Shown: positions 22,849 through 36,300 of the stretch, piece by piece
How positions within the stretch are numbered: the stretch's first letter is position 1
Layout of the letters: each line of letters begins with the position of its first letter
DNA from: Bolinopsis microptera
Taxonomy: Eukaryota > Ctenophora > Tentaculata > Lobata > Bolinopsidae
DNA: 64,000 nt
Direction: 5' to 3'
Assembly (NCBI RefSeq): GCF_026151205.1
Contig: NC_087076.1
Location: 19,027,919 to 19,091,918, forward strand
Position numbers and translations under genes: made by a program
The notes under the pieces: model-generated
Seen by the model: only the letters and a program-made list of their open reading frames with translations
What the model was told of the DNA's origin: nothing
The model's database searches: none

Positions 22849-23787
22849 AAGATAAACTCTTTCTGTCACTTAGTTATTGAGTGAACTTCACAAGATAAAC
22901 TCTTTCTGTCACTTAGTTATTGAGTGAACTTCACAAGATAAACTCTTTCTTTCACTTAGTTATTGAGTGAACTTCACAAGATAAACTCTTTCTGTCACTT
23001 AGTTATTGAGTGAACTTCACAAGATAAACTCTTTCTGTCACTTAGTTATTGAGTGAACTTCACAAGATAAACTCTTTCTGTCACTTAGTTAGTGAGTGAA
23101 CTTCACAAGATAAACTCTTTCTGTCACTTAGTTATTGAGTGAACTTCACAAGATAAACTCTTTCTGTCACTTAGTTATTGAGTGAACTTCACAAGATAAA
23201 CTCTTTCTTTCACTTAGTTATTGAGTGAACTTCACAAGATAAACTCTTTCTGTCACTTAGTTATTGAGTGAACTTCACAAGATAAACTCTTTCTGTCACT
23301 TAGTTGTTGAGTGAACTTCACAAGATAAACTCTTTCTGTCACTTAGTTAGTGAGTGAACTTCACAAGATAAACTCTTTCTGTCACTTAGTTATTGAGTGA
23401 ACTTCACAAGATAAACTCTTTCTGTCACTTAGTTATTGAGTGAACTTCACAAGATAAACTCTTTGTGTCACTTAGTTATTGAGTGAACTTCACAAGATAA
23501 ACTCTTTGTGTCACTTAGTTATTGAGTGAACTTCACAAGATAAACTCTTTGTGTCACTTAGTTATTGAGTGAACTTCACAAGATAAACTCTTTCTGTCAC
23601 TTAGTTAGTGAGTGAACTTCACAAGATAAACTCTTTCTGTCACTTAGTTATTGAGTGAACTTCACAAGATAAACTCTTTCTGTCACTTAGTTATTGAGTG
23701 AACTTCACAAGATAAACTCTTTGTGTCACTTAGTTATTGAGTGAACTTCACAAGATAAACTCTTTCTGTCACTTAGTTATTGAGTGA
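22849..23787 (+). repeat. 43-bp minisatellite, about 22 copies
   Basis: Perfectly spaced units (AAGATAAACTCTTTCTGTCA then CTTAGTTATTGAGTGAACTT and CAC) begin at 22849 and 22892 and so on, every 43 bp. Copies differ only at a few positions, such as CTTTCTG/CTTTGTG/CTTTCTT and TTATTG/TTAGTG. Such low divergence implies recent expansion or active homogenisation. It is non-coding. Confidence 0.95.
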
Positions 23788-24340
23788 AGTGTATCTGAAG
23801 TAGGACACTGATAAATTATACGGCACTTTTTTATCACAAACTTAGATAAAGTTAGGTGATGTTATTGTATGTACATTTAAACCGAATGTGTGTCAAGTGT
23901 GAATAAGTATTCAAGGATAAGTGACCTTTAATCACGCATATCGTATCCTAGGTGTAATGTTTGGATCTCTTGAAAACTTTCTAACCACGAATCCAAACAA
24001 AAATGTCACATTCGTCATGCATCAACGGTTCGGAACTTATCTAGGACAGCTATGGATTGTGATGAGAAGTGGTTGGAAAATAATGCTGGTCAGGGCGGAG
24101 TAGAAAATGACTCCTTAATTTTTACTTTTGGGCAACTTCATAGTTAAGTCTGATCCGTCTCCGATCAGATTAATCAGATTAAATTTCAATGATACTGAAA
24201 GTAAATCTATTCAGGAGTCAAACTTTATATTATTAGGGGAGGGAGTGTTGAGGCATTATGTTATATTGGATCCCCCGGGATTTACATTTCTCAGATTTAA
24301 TGACACGACATGTCAGAGTGCTGACAGCTGGTATTTTCAG

Positions 24341-27300
24341 GAAGCAAAAGTTTGCTGTAAACTTTGACGAGAGGGAAATATCAGCGGATTCTGACCAGCA
24401 AGCCGTGTAAGTTCAAGTGTATCAATTTTAGAAATTGTCCGTGATCATATGAATTTTTCTCCTATCAAATATTTTTCAACTTCAGTCTTCAGTATCATCA
24501 ACATAACTCAGTTTTTGTACCGAATCCAGGAGAATTAGCACATTCCGACGACAAAGTTTGGGAATGCGAGCTAGCATAAGGAAACTTGTTAGAAGCGTGA
24601 GTGGCAAGAGGCAATCTCAACTCAGCTGGTCATCTGACAATGTAAGTAATTTAAATTTAACATAATATTCTGACACGACGAAACAGTTTGAAACAGCATT
24701 AATATAACTAGCAGGAACCCGTCTAACCCTAAAGTGGTGTCAAGACTCGAGAGACTAAAATAATTATTACCTATTTAATTCGCGTTTTTGACACCACTTG
24801 AGAGTCCAAATTTTGGGCACTAAAATTATTATTCCTTGGCCAATTTTTTATTTTTTCATGCTGATTTGAAGGCCATTAAAGCATTTGACCCAGTCAAAAA
24901 AGTTTCAGTTGTATATGTTTTACGGTTTTTGCGGAAAGTCGCGTTAAAGTTGATGCCGTGGTGTCAGTAAAATGGCACGGATATATACACATATATATAT
25001 CGTCTCGCTTTATATATAGTAAGATTATAAAATGTAGTAAATTTAATAAATTTGTCTTCAAAAAATTGCGTTTGAGTCATACCAGGGTGTCCGAGTGGTT
25101 AAGGAGTTGGACTTAAGTTCCAATGTGCAGATGCACGCATGGGTTCGAACCCCATCCCTGGTAATATCTTTTAATTTATTTTTCAATAATAGTCTCTTGT
25201 GCAAGCTTGATTAGGAAACATTTCGTAAGTTTAGACTTGTTCTCGTAACTTCCCGGAAGAGATAATTGGTTGTCTCTGTTTTTTTGCTTTATGACATATT
25301 TCATTCACTAAAGATTAAAGACAGTTTCAATTTCACAGTTTTATTGATGCCTTCCCATCAACTTGTGTTGTTACTCGATCGAACATACTAACACATCTTT
25401 ATGTGAACATATATCAGCATGTAAACTTTAAAATGAAAACGATTAAAGTAAATAAACCTTACTAATTGCATTAATTTTCATTCAAATTTTGTACTTTTAG
25501 GGCAACCGCGTTCACAAGAATTTGGATATTTATGCGCTAACTAGCGCGCATCTCACGCGCGCGCATAGCTTAGAGAAACATATTATAATTCAATTCCTCG
25601 GTGCATCCTATCCAAGCTGGCCCATGCACATAGAGAACGCTGATTAATGAAACAGTCTCGATGCATGGCTTTCAAGGACACAAAATTACACAACCCAATC
25701 ACTCCGGCACTATAAATGGTCCGCAACTGAACCAGCTACGTCGCGTCATGTTCTTGTCCAATAGCCCGACAATCTCACACAACTCTTCCAATGTCGCACA
25801 TTTTAACTGTGCCCCCTCGCTCTCTCTCCCACTAAAACCTATATGACGTCATGCTAATGGGAAATGCTGTCTCGTTGGTATGTTGAAACCAGGAAAAGCT
25901 GGGCAGACTAATTAGCTCGAATTGTATATTTTTCAGTGCGATGACAGTTTAACTGTATACACGACCCTCCTTCAAACGAGCAAAGATAAAATATCAGTAC
26001 ATTGCAAGAAGGACATTAGAACGGGAGACGTGATGAAAAAGATATTACAGAAAATAGGACTCCCTGAGCAAGATTCCTACAAGTAAGCTCATGTTATAAT
26101 GTTTGTTCGATTTGGCAGCCAAAGATACCTCAAAGAAAGGATTCGTTACAAATTTAGTAACGTTACACTATTACAGTGCTTAACTTTAGTGAGTTAACTT
26201 TTCCTACTAGTTTTGTACATGTATTGAATTGGTAGAAATCAAGTCCCTATTTGCAGATACGCGATGGTAGAAGTATTTGACGCTCAAGCCTCAATGAGAA
26301 GATCCCAACCTGCACTTAACACCTCCCCTGAACAGTGCACCCCGTACGTTAAACTAAGGGGACTGTTGGATCAGCCTCTCTTATCACGGGCCACATGGCC
26401 AGACAAGGAGAACACACGGTACCTGGTCTGTACTAGGGGATCTATATTGAGAGTATTGGAACTCTGTAGACAGATTAAAGATGGTGTTAATGTCGGCCAG
26501 CAGCCCTATCAGACCCGCGGATACCTCCTTCAATCCACTGGTTTGTGTTTTAATTATTAATTTCCTTTTATCTCCTCAATCTCGCGATATTAACTTGTCT
26601 GAGACAAATAACGATTTTAATGTGAGTGAAAATGAGCTGTTAAGTGACCTGTAATTTGATTTATCAGGGGTAGTTACTGGTAGACAGAGCATGATGTGGA
26701 GTAAGGTCTGGGGTACGTTAGACGGCATTTCTCTCGCCGTCTTTGAAGATGAAGATGTAAGTTTCAAATCAAGTTTATTAGCACAGGATACATAAATAAA
26801 GCAAGTTAATTGTTAAATAGGCTCCGAAAAGGAGATACCTTAATTTTTCAACTCTAATCACAGTATATAGTTAGCATTCTAGTCTCGTTCCACCGTAACA
26901 CGTGATATGTAACAGTGCGAGGAGGCATGGAACTGCAGTACAGTACTGACGGTACAGCATGCTTCTATATCAGAGAACAGACACGACATGTTCTGTGTTA
27001 CAGACACTACCAACGCACAACACACCTTTCAGGTACATTTTAGTCTGCTTCATGAGAATACAGCTTAGTTTAAACACACAGATCTTGAAAATTCTGAAAC
27101 TGAAATAATCTTCTTAAACCAGGTCATCGTTTATTATTTGTATTTGAACCTCGAATATATCGAAAACTTCTTCAATGGAAACGTTATTTCTCAGGCTGAT
27201 GATAGAGAGGATGCATTCCGATGGGTGGAAGCAATCAACGCAGCTCAGTTATCTAAAGCACCCCAATCCTCAAAACTTGCTGACTCTATTGCTCTTCACA

Positions 27301-30300
27301 CTGCTAAGGTTAATATTTTAGAGATATTAACGTTCAGTTTAATCAACAATTAGCTTGCTATCCTGATGCTGTATTTGTGTCTATGATTGAATGATTCGGC
27401 GTTTGTTCTTTAGCGGCATATTAAATGTTGAAAGTGAGTCATTTTTAAACGTTTTTAACGATGAACGAACCAAAACCTTTCCCAGGTGCTAGTAATAACG
27501 GGATCTACCAACGATGAAACAATAAACTACGGGCACAAACAGGTGACCCTCCACAAGGAGGAACTGGTATTCTACCACAATGGTGAGAGACACAGTTTCA
27601 GTATGTCTGATCTCAGCGAGATATCTATAGTTCCTGCTAACCCCAACCATAGTGAGTACCTGTAACTTATACATGCTGAAATTGTTTTATTTTTCAATTC
27701 ATATATCTGAGAATTTCCCTTCACAACATAACACGTCTTTCTATATTTTAATAGATGATGATTGGCAAAATCCACCAATTTGTCAATACTACACTCTCCA
27801 ACATGAGAGACTCAATACCTGAACTATTATTTCAGACGCAACACGTGGTTCTACCAGCGGGTTAAACCCTAACGGGTTCAGATTAAAGTTTGGAGAGGGA
27901 GCCTGTAACCACCTGTATCCCATGTCTCACGAGGACTACCATGCTTGGTCCAGCGCACTTCACCGAGCTACTCTTCTCTTAGGCCTACCTCATGTGAGTC
28001 TCAATACTTGTATTACATCATCAGAGTATGAGGTTGAAAATCATAATTTGATGTCTTATAATGGAAGGAAGTAAAGATATTTTCCTCATGAAAAGTAATA
28101 ATGTAAACACTCAAACATATGACTCTCTCTCAGGTCATAGAGCAGTCAAATCTCAATGAGCTGAAAGAAGAACAGAATCCGGCTTCAGGACGGATAGAGA
28201 GTCCAGATTCAGGTATTAATACTCGTATTCTTGCATGCAGTCTGTCATTTATTGTGTTGTTGACACGTCATGCTTGCACGTTACCATGGTTAAAAATCTC
28301 GTGAATATTTGAATAAAAATTGTTGAGGAAGTGGATTCTTAATTCCACCTTTATGTTGCAAAGTTTTAAACTCAGTCACACATTTATGTGCTACCATCCA
28401 CAAATAAAACAAATCACGGATGCATAAAATATGACTGTATAATCGTTAAACAACAAATTATGAAATTAGGATTAAGGTTTTTAGCACGTGACTCTACTTT
28501 CAGTAGGTCTTGTTCTCTGTTTCTCTCTTAGTTTTAAACTAGACTTACTACATGTAAGATCCCAACCAAGGTTAAGATCACAACATAAAAGTCCTGACTT
28601 AATGTATCACTCAATGGCACTACAGGTTATATGATACCGCACGCAGTTGAGTAACTCCTAAAGAGGAAGTTGATTAGACTTAAGCTTCCATCCCTTGATG
28701 GGAACTCTGGAGCGTGCTTGAATTAAAATAATCAAAATTGCTTCTGCGAACGTGAGAGCGTATTGAATCTAAAGGAAAAGTAGTGTTGAGTAGAGATGAC
28801 GTCATGCACACCCTCATTATGGGCCTTGTAAATTGTGTTGATTTCTTTTAGTATTGATTTCTTTTACAATATGTGGATGATTAACCAGTGTTATAGGACC
28901 TCACATAATTTAAATAGCATAAATTATGAGATATTATACATTTAAGGCATCGTTCACATATTACGTAAGCTAAATTTTAAATCGGCATATCCATTTTATA
29001 AAATATTGGAAATTTTGCGTTTCAAAGTCATATTATCATCATCATCCAGGGCTTTAAGTTAAACATCACATAATTTAAGGGGAACGTAAGGTAAGAGTTT
29101 TATTCGATAAAGACAAATGTGTGCCTTTTGTTCATCTTGAGACAGGTGACCTTTTAACATGGTTTAAATATTCAGTTGAAGATTTAAGGCGTTCTTTTTG
29201 TTTGTATAGTCCTTTTGTCATAATTTATTAGCTAAGGCACGTCGTTCATATTTTATAAATTCTGGGATACAAACTGACAGTTTCATCGAATACCAACTAT
29301 TTATATTTTGACGATATTTAGTGCAGTTAATTATTGATTCAAGTTAATATGATTCAAAATGATTTAAATTAGTGATCGTTCACATATTATTACGTAAGCC
29401 AGCCTTTGTGGAGGGGTTAGGGAAATATTTATCATAAATAGAATCTGCAATTTGTTTGGAATTTCTATATTTGTAATAGATGTGGATACTGGCGGGGAGG
29501 TGATAATTGTTTGTTTACGTTTTAGTGGCGCCTCTATTCAGCAGGTTGAAGAGGTGATAATTGTTTGTTTACGTTTTAGGTGGCGCCTCTATTAAGCAGG
29601 TCGAAGATGTGATGCAAATTTTGAATTATCGAAGGCTTGTAACACTTGTAACGCCTTCTTGTTACCCCCCTTTGAAGGTCCCGAATTATTTTCTGAACGA
29701 AAGCTCAAAAATATCCGAGAAATCGACCTTCTTATTAACTCATTTTGATGACTGTTTCTGACCTAAAATTGCACGAAAAATCGATTTAACTAGGTTTCAG
29801 AACCTATAAACACTTTCTTATCCCCCAAAATTGATGTTTTATAGTTTAGAATCCGAGCAACAAGCAACATATATTTTGATCCTTCGGTTCTACAGCTCTT
29901 GACCTAGGGCTGAACCGAAAGATTGAGGTAATCCTCACCTTAACTGATCGAACTTGAGTGAAGAGCAGAGTACGACAAAACACAGCAGGTAAATAATAAA
30001 ATAATTCGGGACCTTCAAAGGGGGGTAACAAGAAGGCGTTACAAGTGTTACAAGCCTTCGATAATACAAAATTTGCATCACATCTTCGACCTGCTTAATA
30101 GAGGCGCCACCTAAAACGTAAACAAACAATTATCACCTCCCCGCCAGTATCCACATCGAGTTATATCGGTTTCTGTGTATACTATATATATTGGCAATAT
30201 CATTATATTAGCAATAATTGCTTGGAATAATCGTTTTGTCGGCTCATTCTTCACCCACGAATGGATGTTCATTGTCCGCGGCAGTGGGACATTATATTTG

Positions 30301-33300
30301 AAAATGTCTAATTATTTCGCATAATCCGTGAAAAGCCATGAAATTTTTGATTGTGTCTAAACATGATTACTGTAGATGAAAAGAAGCTAGGTTTATTCCA
30401 CAATAAGCACGGTCAGTAACTTGTCGAAACAGCTGCTTTTTTCTCGTCATATTTGAAAACATTTTCACAACATAACAAACAAACTCGTCATAAAATTTAA
30501 CGCTCACAAAGCAACTTCTGATGAGTAATGAAATCCTTTATCAGATATAATATTTTCTTAAAACGTAGTTAAAAGCTGTAATTTTTTTGAAACAGCTACT
30601 TTTTATGATGCACCGCATCAGAAATATCCATCTAAAAGAAAAATGAACAATATTTTTAAAGCAATCCCCTCTATAGCGCCAATTACGTCATCTAGAATCT
30701 AGATAATGTTTTCGATGCTGTTCATTTTATAGAGGAAGATTGCAGCCTTGTCTGCATTATTAACATTTGGTTTAACATAACTTACACACCTTAGTTAATA
30801 GTTATTCGTTACCACTTTCCTCAGTCCTCTGAAAATGTTTAACTTGTTTAAAATGCAATTATCCATGTCTGAATATCTACAATTGATACGCACGGTTATC
30901 GAGAAGTGAATTGTGACCAAACCAAAGTGTTAAGAATCCCAAACAGCAGCAAGGAAATAGTAGAGATATTTACAAATAAACAAAAAACTGTTTGGGTTAA
31001 AGGGTATTTGGGACCAGGTTGACAGCGTGGTTGTTATGACGATCTTGTTAAACTGGGACAACTAGAATTCTTCGTATTTCAAGACGGGGTACTTGAAAAT
31101 GGGGTATTCTAATCCTATATCAGGGTACACGCATGTTGTCAGATTTGTTGTCATTTGCTTTTTTGGGATGAAGCTTACTGAAATTTGCGTTCTTTTCATT
31201 CTTGGGGAACTTTTTTAATGACTCTTACAGCCTACGTAGAAATCTCACAGTACTACTATATGTATACGTATTCATAGGATTTTGAGGAGGCCCTTTTATC
31301 CAGATAAACTTTTCTTTTTCTTTAGAAGTGCTCAATATCAACATTGTACAATATGATATTTTGTGAAAAATTATTGCTTAAAATTCACGTGAAATCGCTA
31401 ATCATCATATGATGTCATTGATAGTCATTATAGTACTGTTACTTCATTCTAGAAGCTTCTCAGTCTCTTGCCCCCATTTCGGTTCCTGATATGACGAAAG
31501 AGCGGTTATCTTGCAGCCATTATTTTTCATGGAGTACTCTGTTTCCATAGTTCCATTTCACTTACAGTTACAACTATATCACGCGCTATATTCTTGTGCA
31601 GGTGCTTGGCAATTTTAAGATTTTCAAAACTTCGCGTAAGTTCGAAACAGCCATCTTTCCAACCGGGAACTAACTTTAATATACGAGACTAGTATTACGA
31701 ATACCTCTATTTGAATTATCCAACATGTTACCAGTATTTTTAGCACAAATAAGTAAAGACTCTCTTAAATGTAGGACACATGACCTTGTTATTGTTATGT
31801 TTCTATGCGTTTTAATGGACTTAACATACTTTTTAAATTTTAAACCGTTTCTTATTTGCATCAAGTGTATTTTTAGGTATCAAGGGCTGTTTCCATGCTC
31901 GACTTGGGTCAACTTTTGTCCAGGTCGATACCCAACCTGTATTATGCAGTATAGTTTAACTTATAGTAGAAACGATCAGTAGCATCCCCGACCTGACTAT
32001 CCTTAACGAGTTTCGTATTACTATTACTCGTAAGGTGTACTTTTACATCCTTATATTCTGCATTGACGCAGCTGGATACATTACTACTTGCATTTTTATA
32101 TTGTCTCTACGGTTATGGGCAAGTAATCACAAATTGTATTTTCTGATTGTTGCTTATAATCGCTAATTGAGTGGTTACAAGGCGCTTTCCTCAGAAATTC
32201 ACCGTTTTATTTATATTAAACACTTATGAACCGCTTGTGAGTGGTTTTTAAATATTCGATTATAATCGTTTATCTATGAGTATTGCTGAAAGCACAGTGT
32301 AAGGCCTACACGAACCGCCTCTAACTAGCCAATCCCTGTTTACATGCCGTGTAGCAGGGGACTAGATAGAGCTAAACTATACTATTTTTAAATCTCCCTT
32401 CCCTTGGCTGCACCCCTGCTGTCAGAAGCAATTTTTCTTAGATAATTTAAATCAAAAATATTATTAAGAAACAAGTTTCGGTTTCTTAAGTCACGCTGTT
32501 TCGATGAGAACAGGTTTGACTGAGGTCGTCCAAACTCCAACTCTCCCTGGAATTTGTAAACTATTAACTGGACCTCACATGACCAAGCCATCGACTAAAC
32601 TCCACTTTAACTGACCGCGGTTCACTGTTGCAGTGTCTATACAGATTGGTATTTGAAATTAATCCCCTGGTACTTATAATTCAATATTGATCTTAAATTA
32701 CGCCTAGGTAAACATCCAACGTCTCCAACACAGCCTTAGATGCAGCCCAACAAGTTATACATTAACAAATACACTACCAAGGCCTCATACAGCACGAGTC
32801 GCTTTTACAGGGGTTTTCTGTTAGTCCAGGCTTTTTGATACTTATTGAAAGCAGCATATCCTTGACTTATACTACGCTGAATATATGCCCCTCCTCCACT
32901 CCTCACTACCAGCAATTGGCTTACCAGTTGCGTCCTTTCCCCTGAACGTGCTAAGTACACGTCATGAGTGAAATCAGTTATGTCTTCATTGACACAGAGA
33001 TTCCAACGCTTCAGGTTTTCTTCATCTTCATCCAAGTCGACATCATCTGCATACTCAGTGGAATTTGGGGAAAAACCAGAGAAAATTTGCACAAAATATA
33101 AATAGAGCAAAATTGGTTATATCAGCCATCATTTTTGCCTCCCATTCTATGTTAATAACTCGAAAAGTAAGCATTTTAGGGTACATGTTGCTTCATAGGT
33201 TGTATATAAACATGGCCATTCTTGCATCCATTCAAAAATCTCTAGGGCCTTTATACATAGCCTAATTTACCAGATCATACCCATATTTTGCATGATTTCT

Positions 33301-36300
33301 GTAACCGAAAATCAGTTTTTCGCCAATAACTGAAAATATAAGCACTTTAAGGCATATGTTTCTTCGTAAGTCATAGATAAATATGCTAATTGCGGTTCTT
33401 TTACACTCTATTCGAAGACTATCACGATCCTATCAAAAGTTAGTAAAATGGGCTCAGCGCCACGCCCTAAAATGGTTTTTGGCGAACTTCTCGAAAAGTA
33501 AGGATTTTAGGCCATATGTTGATCAATAACTTCTATATAAACATGCATATGCGGCTTCATTTAAGTCTATTCTGAAGTCTCTACGACCTTCAGAAGCAAA
33601 GGGTCAGTTACGTTATTGGGTCAATATGGGCGTGGCCCTCCTGGGTTTTGCCCACGGTAAAAAAATGTCTCCAACCGAAAATCGTTTATTCATACCTTTG
33701 GGAAGCGGAAGGTCTGTGCAGAGTTTCGTGAGTATCTGAAAATTTGCAGGTTCATTTTCATAAATCTTCGCAAATTACTGGACTAAGTGTAAACAGACAC
33801 CCAGATAAGCAGTCAGAAACAGAGCTAACAGCGTCTTCTTCTGGACAACATGACACCATACTTAATATCTGCACATTGTCAGGGTGAGGAATATATTTAA
33901 TTTTTAACCAAAAAACATGAGTAGACATGACGTCACGTGTGTCCTATCCTGCAACCCCTCTCAGAATTTAAATGTTTATTTATTAATTAAAAACAAACCT
34001 CGAAACCTAACATAAATATTGTCATTGAGGAATTGAAACACTTCTATCGGATCACTGCTAGTAAAAAACTACTTGGTCTTATTAACTCCCGACCATTTAT
34101 GTGAATGAAACTTGTCATTCTAGCTTATTTTCCTTCAAACATAATTTTATCAAAGCTGCCGCATGACAGACAATAACGTTAACTTGGTATGCAGTTTCTT
34201 GATGCTGAAACGATAGCTAATTTGGGTTATTTGAGATAAGACCATACGTATTATATATATATATCTACTTCTTTCATTTTATTCACACTTCCAGTCTGTT
34301 CTGAACGTGTAATCGTCCTATACATATAGAATGTTCTTACAATTACATACTGTAGCTGTTGTATTTATGGACATGATTTTATCTCTTATCTATCATTCAT
34401 GAGCAAACGTAACTTATCAGGATTCAATTCAGTATCTTCTTGTAGGACGTCCGGAAAGGTTTTGTGAGGTCGTCCTTGATACCGATGGCCATAGGATGGT
34501 TGCCAGAAAAGGAGTCGCTGAGCAGGTTGGTCCTGTAAATGGTAGACATTTCCTGCATACAGAATAACGAATTCTACTGCGGTTATAAAAATTCTGGTCT
34601 TGATCTTCCTAGACATGTCAGATTTCCAGAAAGCATCTAGACTCTGCAGAGCTTTCCAAGCAAGGCCTTTCCTAACATGGAAGTCTCTGCTAGTTGAAGC
34701 TATGTAAGATCCTAGGTATTTAAAGTCATCTACTTCTTCTAGAGGTGTCTCGTTGACAAAGACCCTCTCAAGTCTCATCTGAGTTTACAGGCCTCGGAAT
34801 GCTGTAGGACATGTATTTAGTCTGAGTTGAGCAAGGACATCGCCCTGGAGAATTCCGAGGTTGGTCAGGAATTCAAGAGTAATTCCTTCAGGAGTCATGA
34901 TTTTTTCTTTTGTGTTGTATTGCTTTTGTATTGCTTTTGTATTGGTGTAGAGCGACATAATGTCTTTGTTGATCGTTTTAGGAGAGCCGTAGGAAGCCAG
35001 AATGTCAGGAAGATGCGATCGAAAAATGCAGTCAAAGGCCTTTGCGAAATCAATGAAGGAGAAAACATAATGAAGCTGGATCTGCTGGAAATCAATAACT
35101 TCTTAACTGATACGACGAAGAGCTAGAATTTGTTCACGGGTGCCCCTTCCAGGTCGAAAATCATTTTGGTTGTATCGGAGACGTGGTTTACCATGTTATT
35201 AGATCGCTTATTGTCTTAAAAAGGGAGGGTTTGCAAAATGCAGGATCAATGGCTCTCTATTTTGTATGCTGGAGATTCGTATAGTGTGGAAAACGAGCAG
35301 CTCAGGAGTACAGCGAGCTTTTACATTTTACATATATTTTATATCTATCCTGTACTATTCAGTATTCATCCATTGATGAAGTAATACTCAACGGTGGATT
35401 TGGTCCCGATAACAATCCGTACTACGATATTCCTCGAAGGAACTGGTTTATTGCACATATTCATCAGTCAAAGCTGCTCGTTTCTGCAAATCATATTATC
35501 ATACAGTAAAACACTGATTTACTATTCATGGTTCCTATTACTTCTTGGTTGGCTCAATTAGGGACAGACAAGGTAAATAATAAAACCAAAGATGTTTCCA
35601 AAAGCTTTATACATATATATTGTTGATTCCCTGGGGCTGAGCCTCTAATATACTAACCGGGCTCTTACCACATTGTTTTGGCGACACCCATACCTCTTTA
35701 GATCCTAAGTATACGCAAAATGGGCCTCGATAGGTGCTGGTTTGTATAAGAAAGGAAAACCTTTGTCCACTTGCTATCACGCTACTACTATACTGGGCCC
35801 TATATTATAGTATACGAGGGTGTGTAATCGTAGCAGAGTAGGCGGTTTTGGGTAGGGGGACTAACAGCACTGGCAATGCATGCGATGCTACCGGAGCTGA
35901 ACATTGTTTGAATGTTAAACTTCGGGGCATTTGTCGACCATTTCCAACCTTAGATACTAAAGACCAACCATGTTTATGTCAACAGTACCAGTATTGAGTA
36001 GGCTTCAAATAAAGGATTACATCAGACAGCTTCAACTCATCGATTTTGTGCTTCTACTATGTATTATCTACTTGGTATTATTTAGTTTAAAACTTTTGCA
36101 TAGGGAGCTTTCACGAAAAGACGTCACCTAGATTTCGGCCAACTTAAAGTGTAGGCGAATCTGATTTAGCAGTGGTACAGGTTAAGATCATAACGGGCCA
36201 TGTACGGTCAATATACTGTAATGTAGCCCTAATGATGGTCATCCCAATGATATCAATATATTCATTCATAACCTACGTCGGGCTTCATTTTTATATATTT

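Noticed and set aside
23921-24367. Two open frames just before the exon at 24341
   Set aside because: No recognisable domain, no good donor joining them in phase to the next exon; the acceptor at 24340 explains the exon better.
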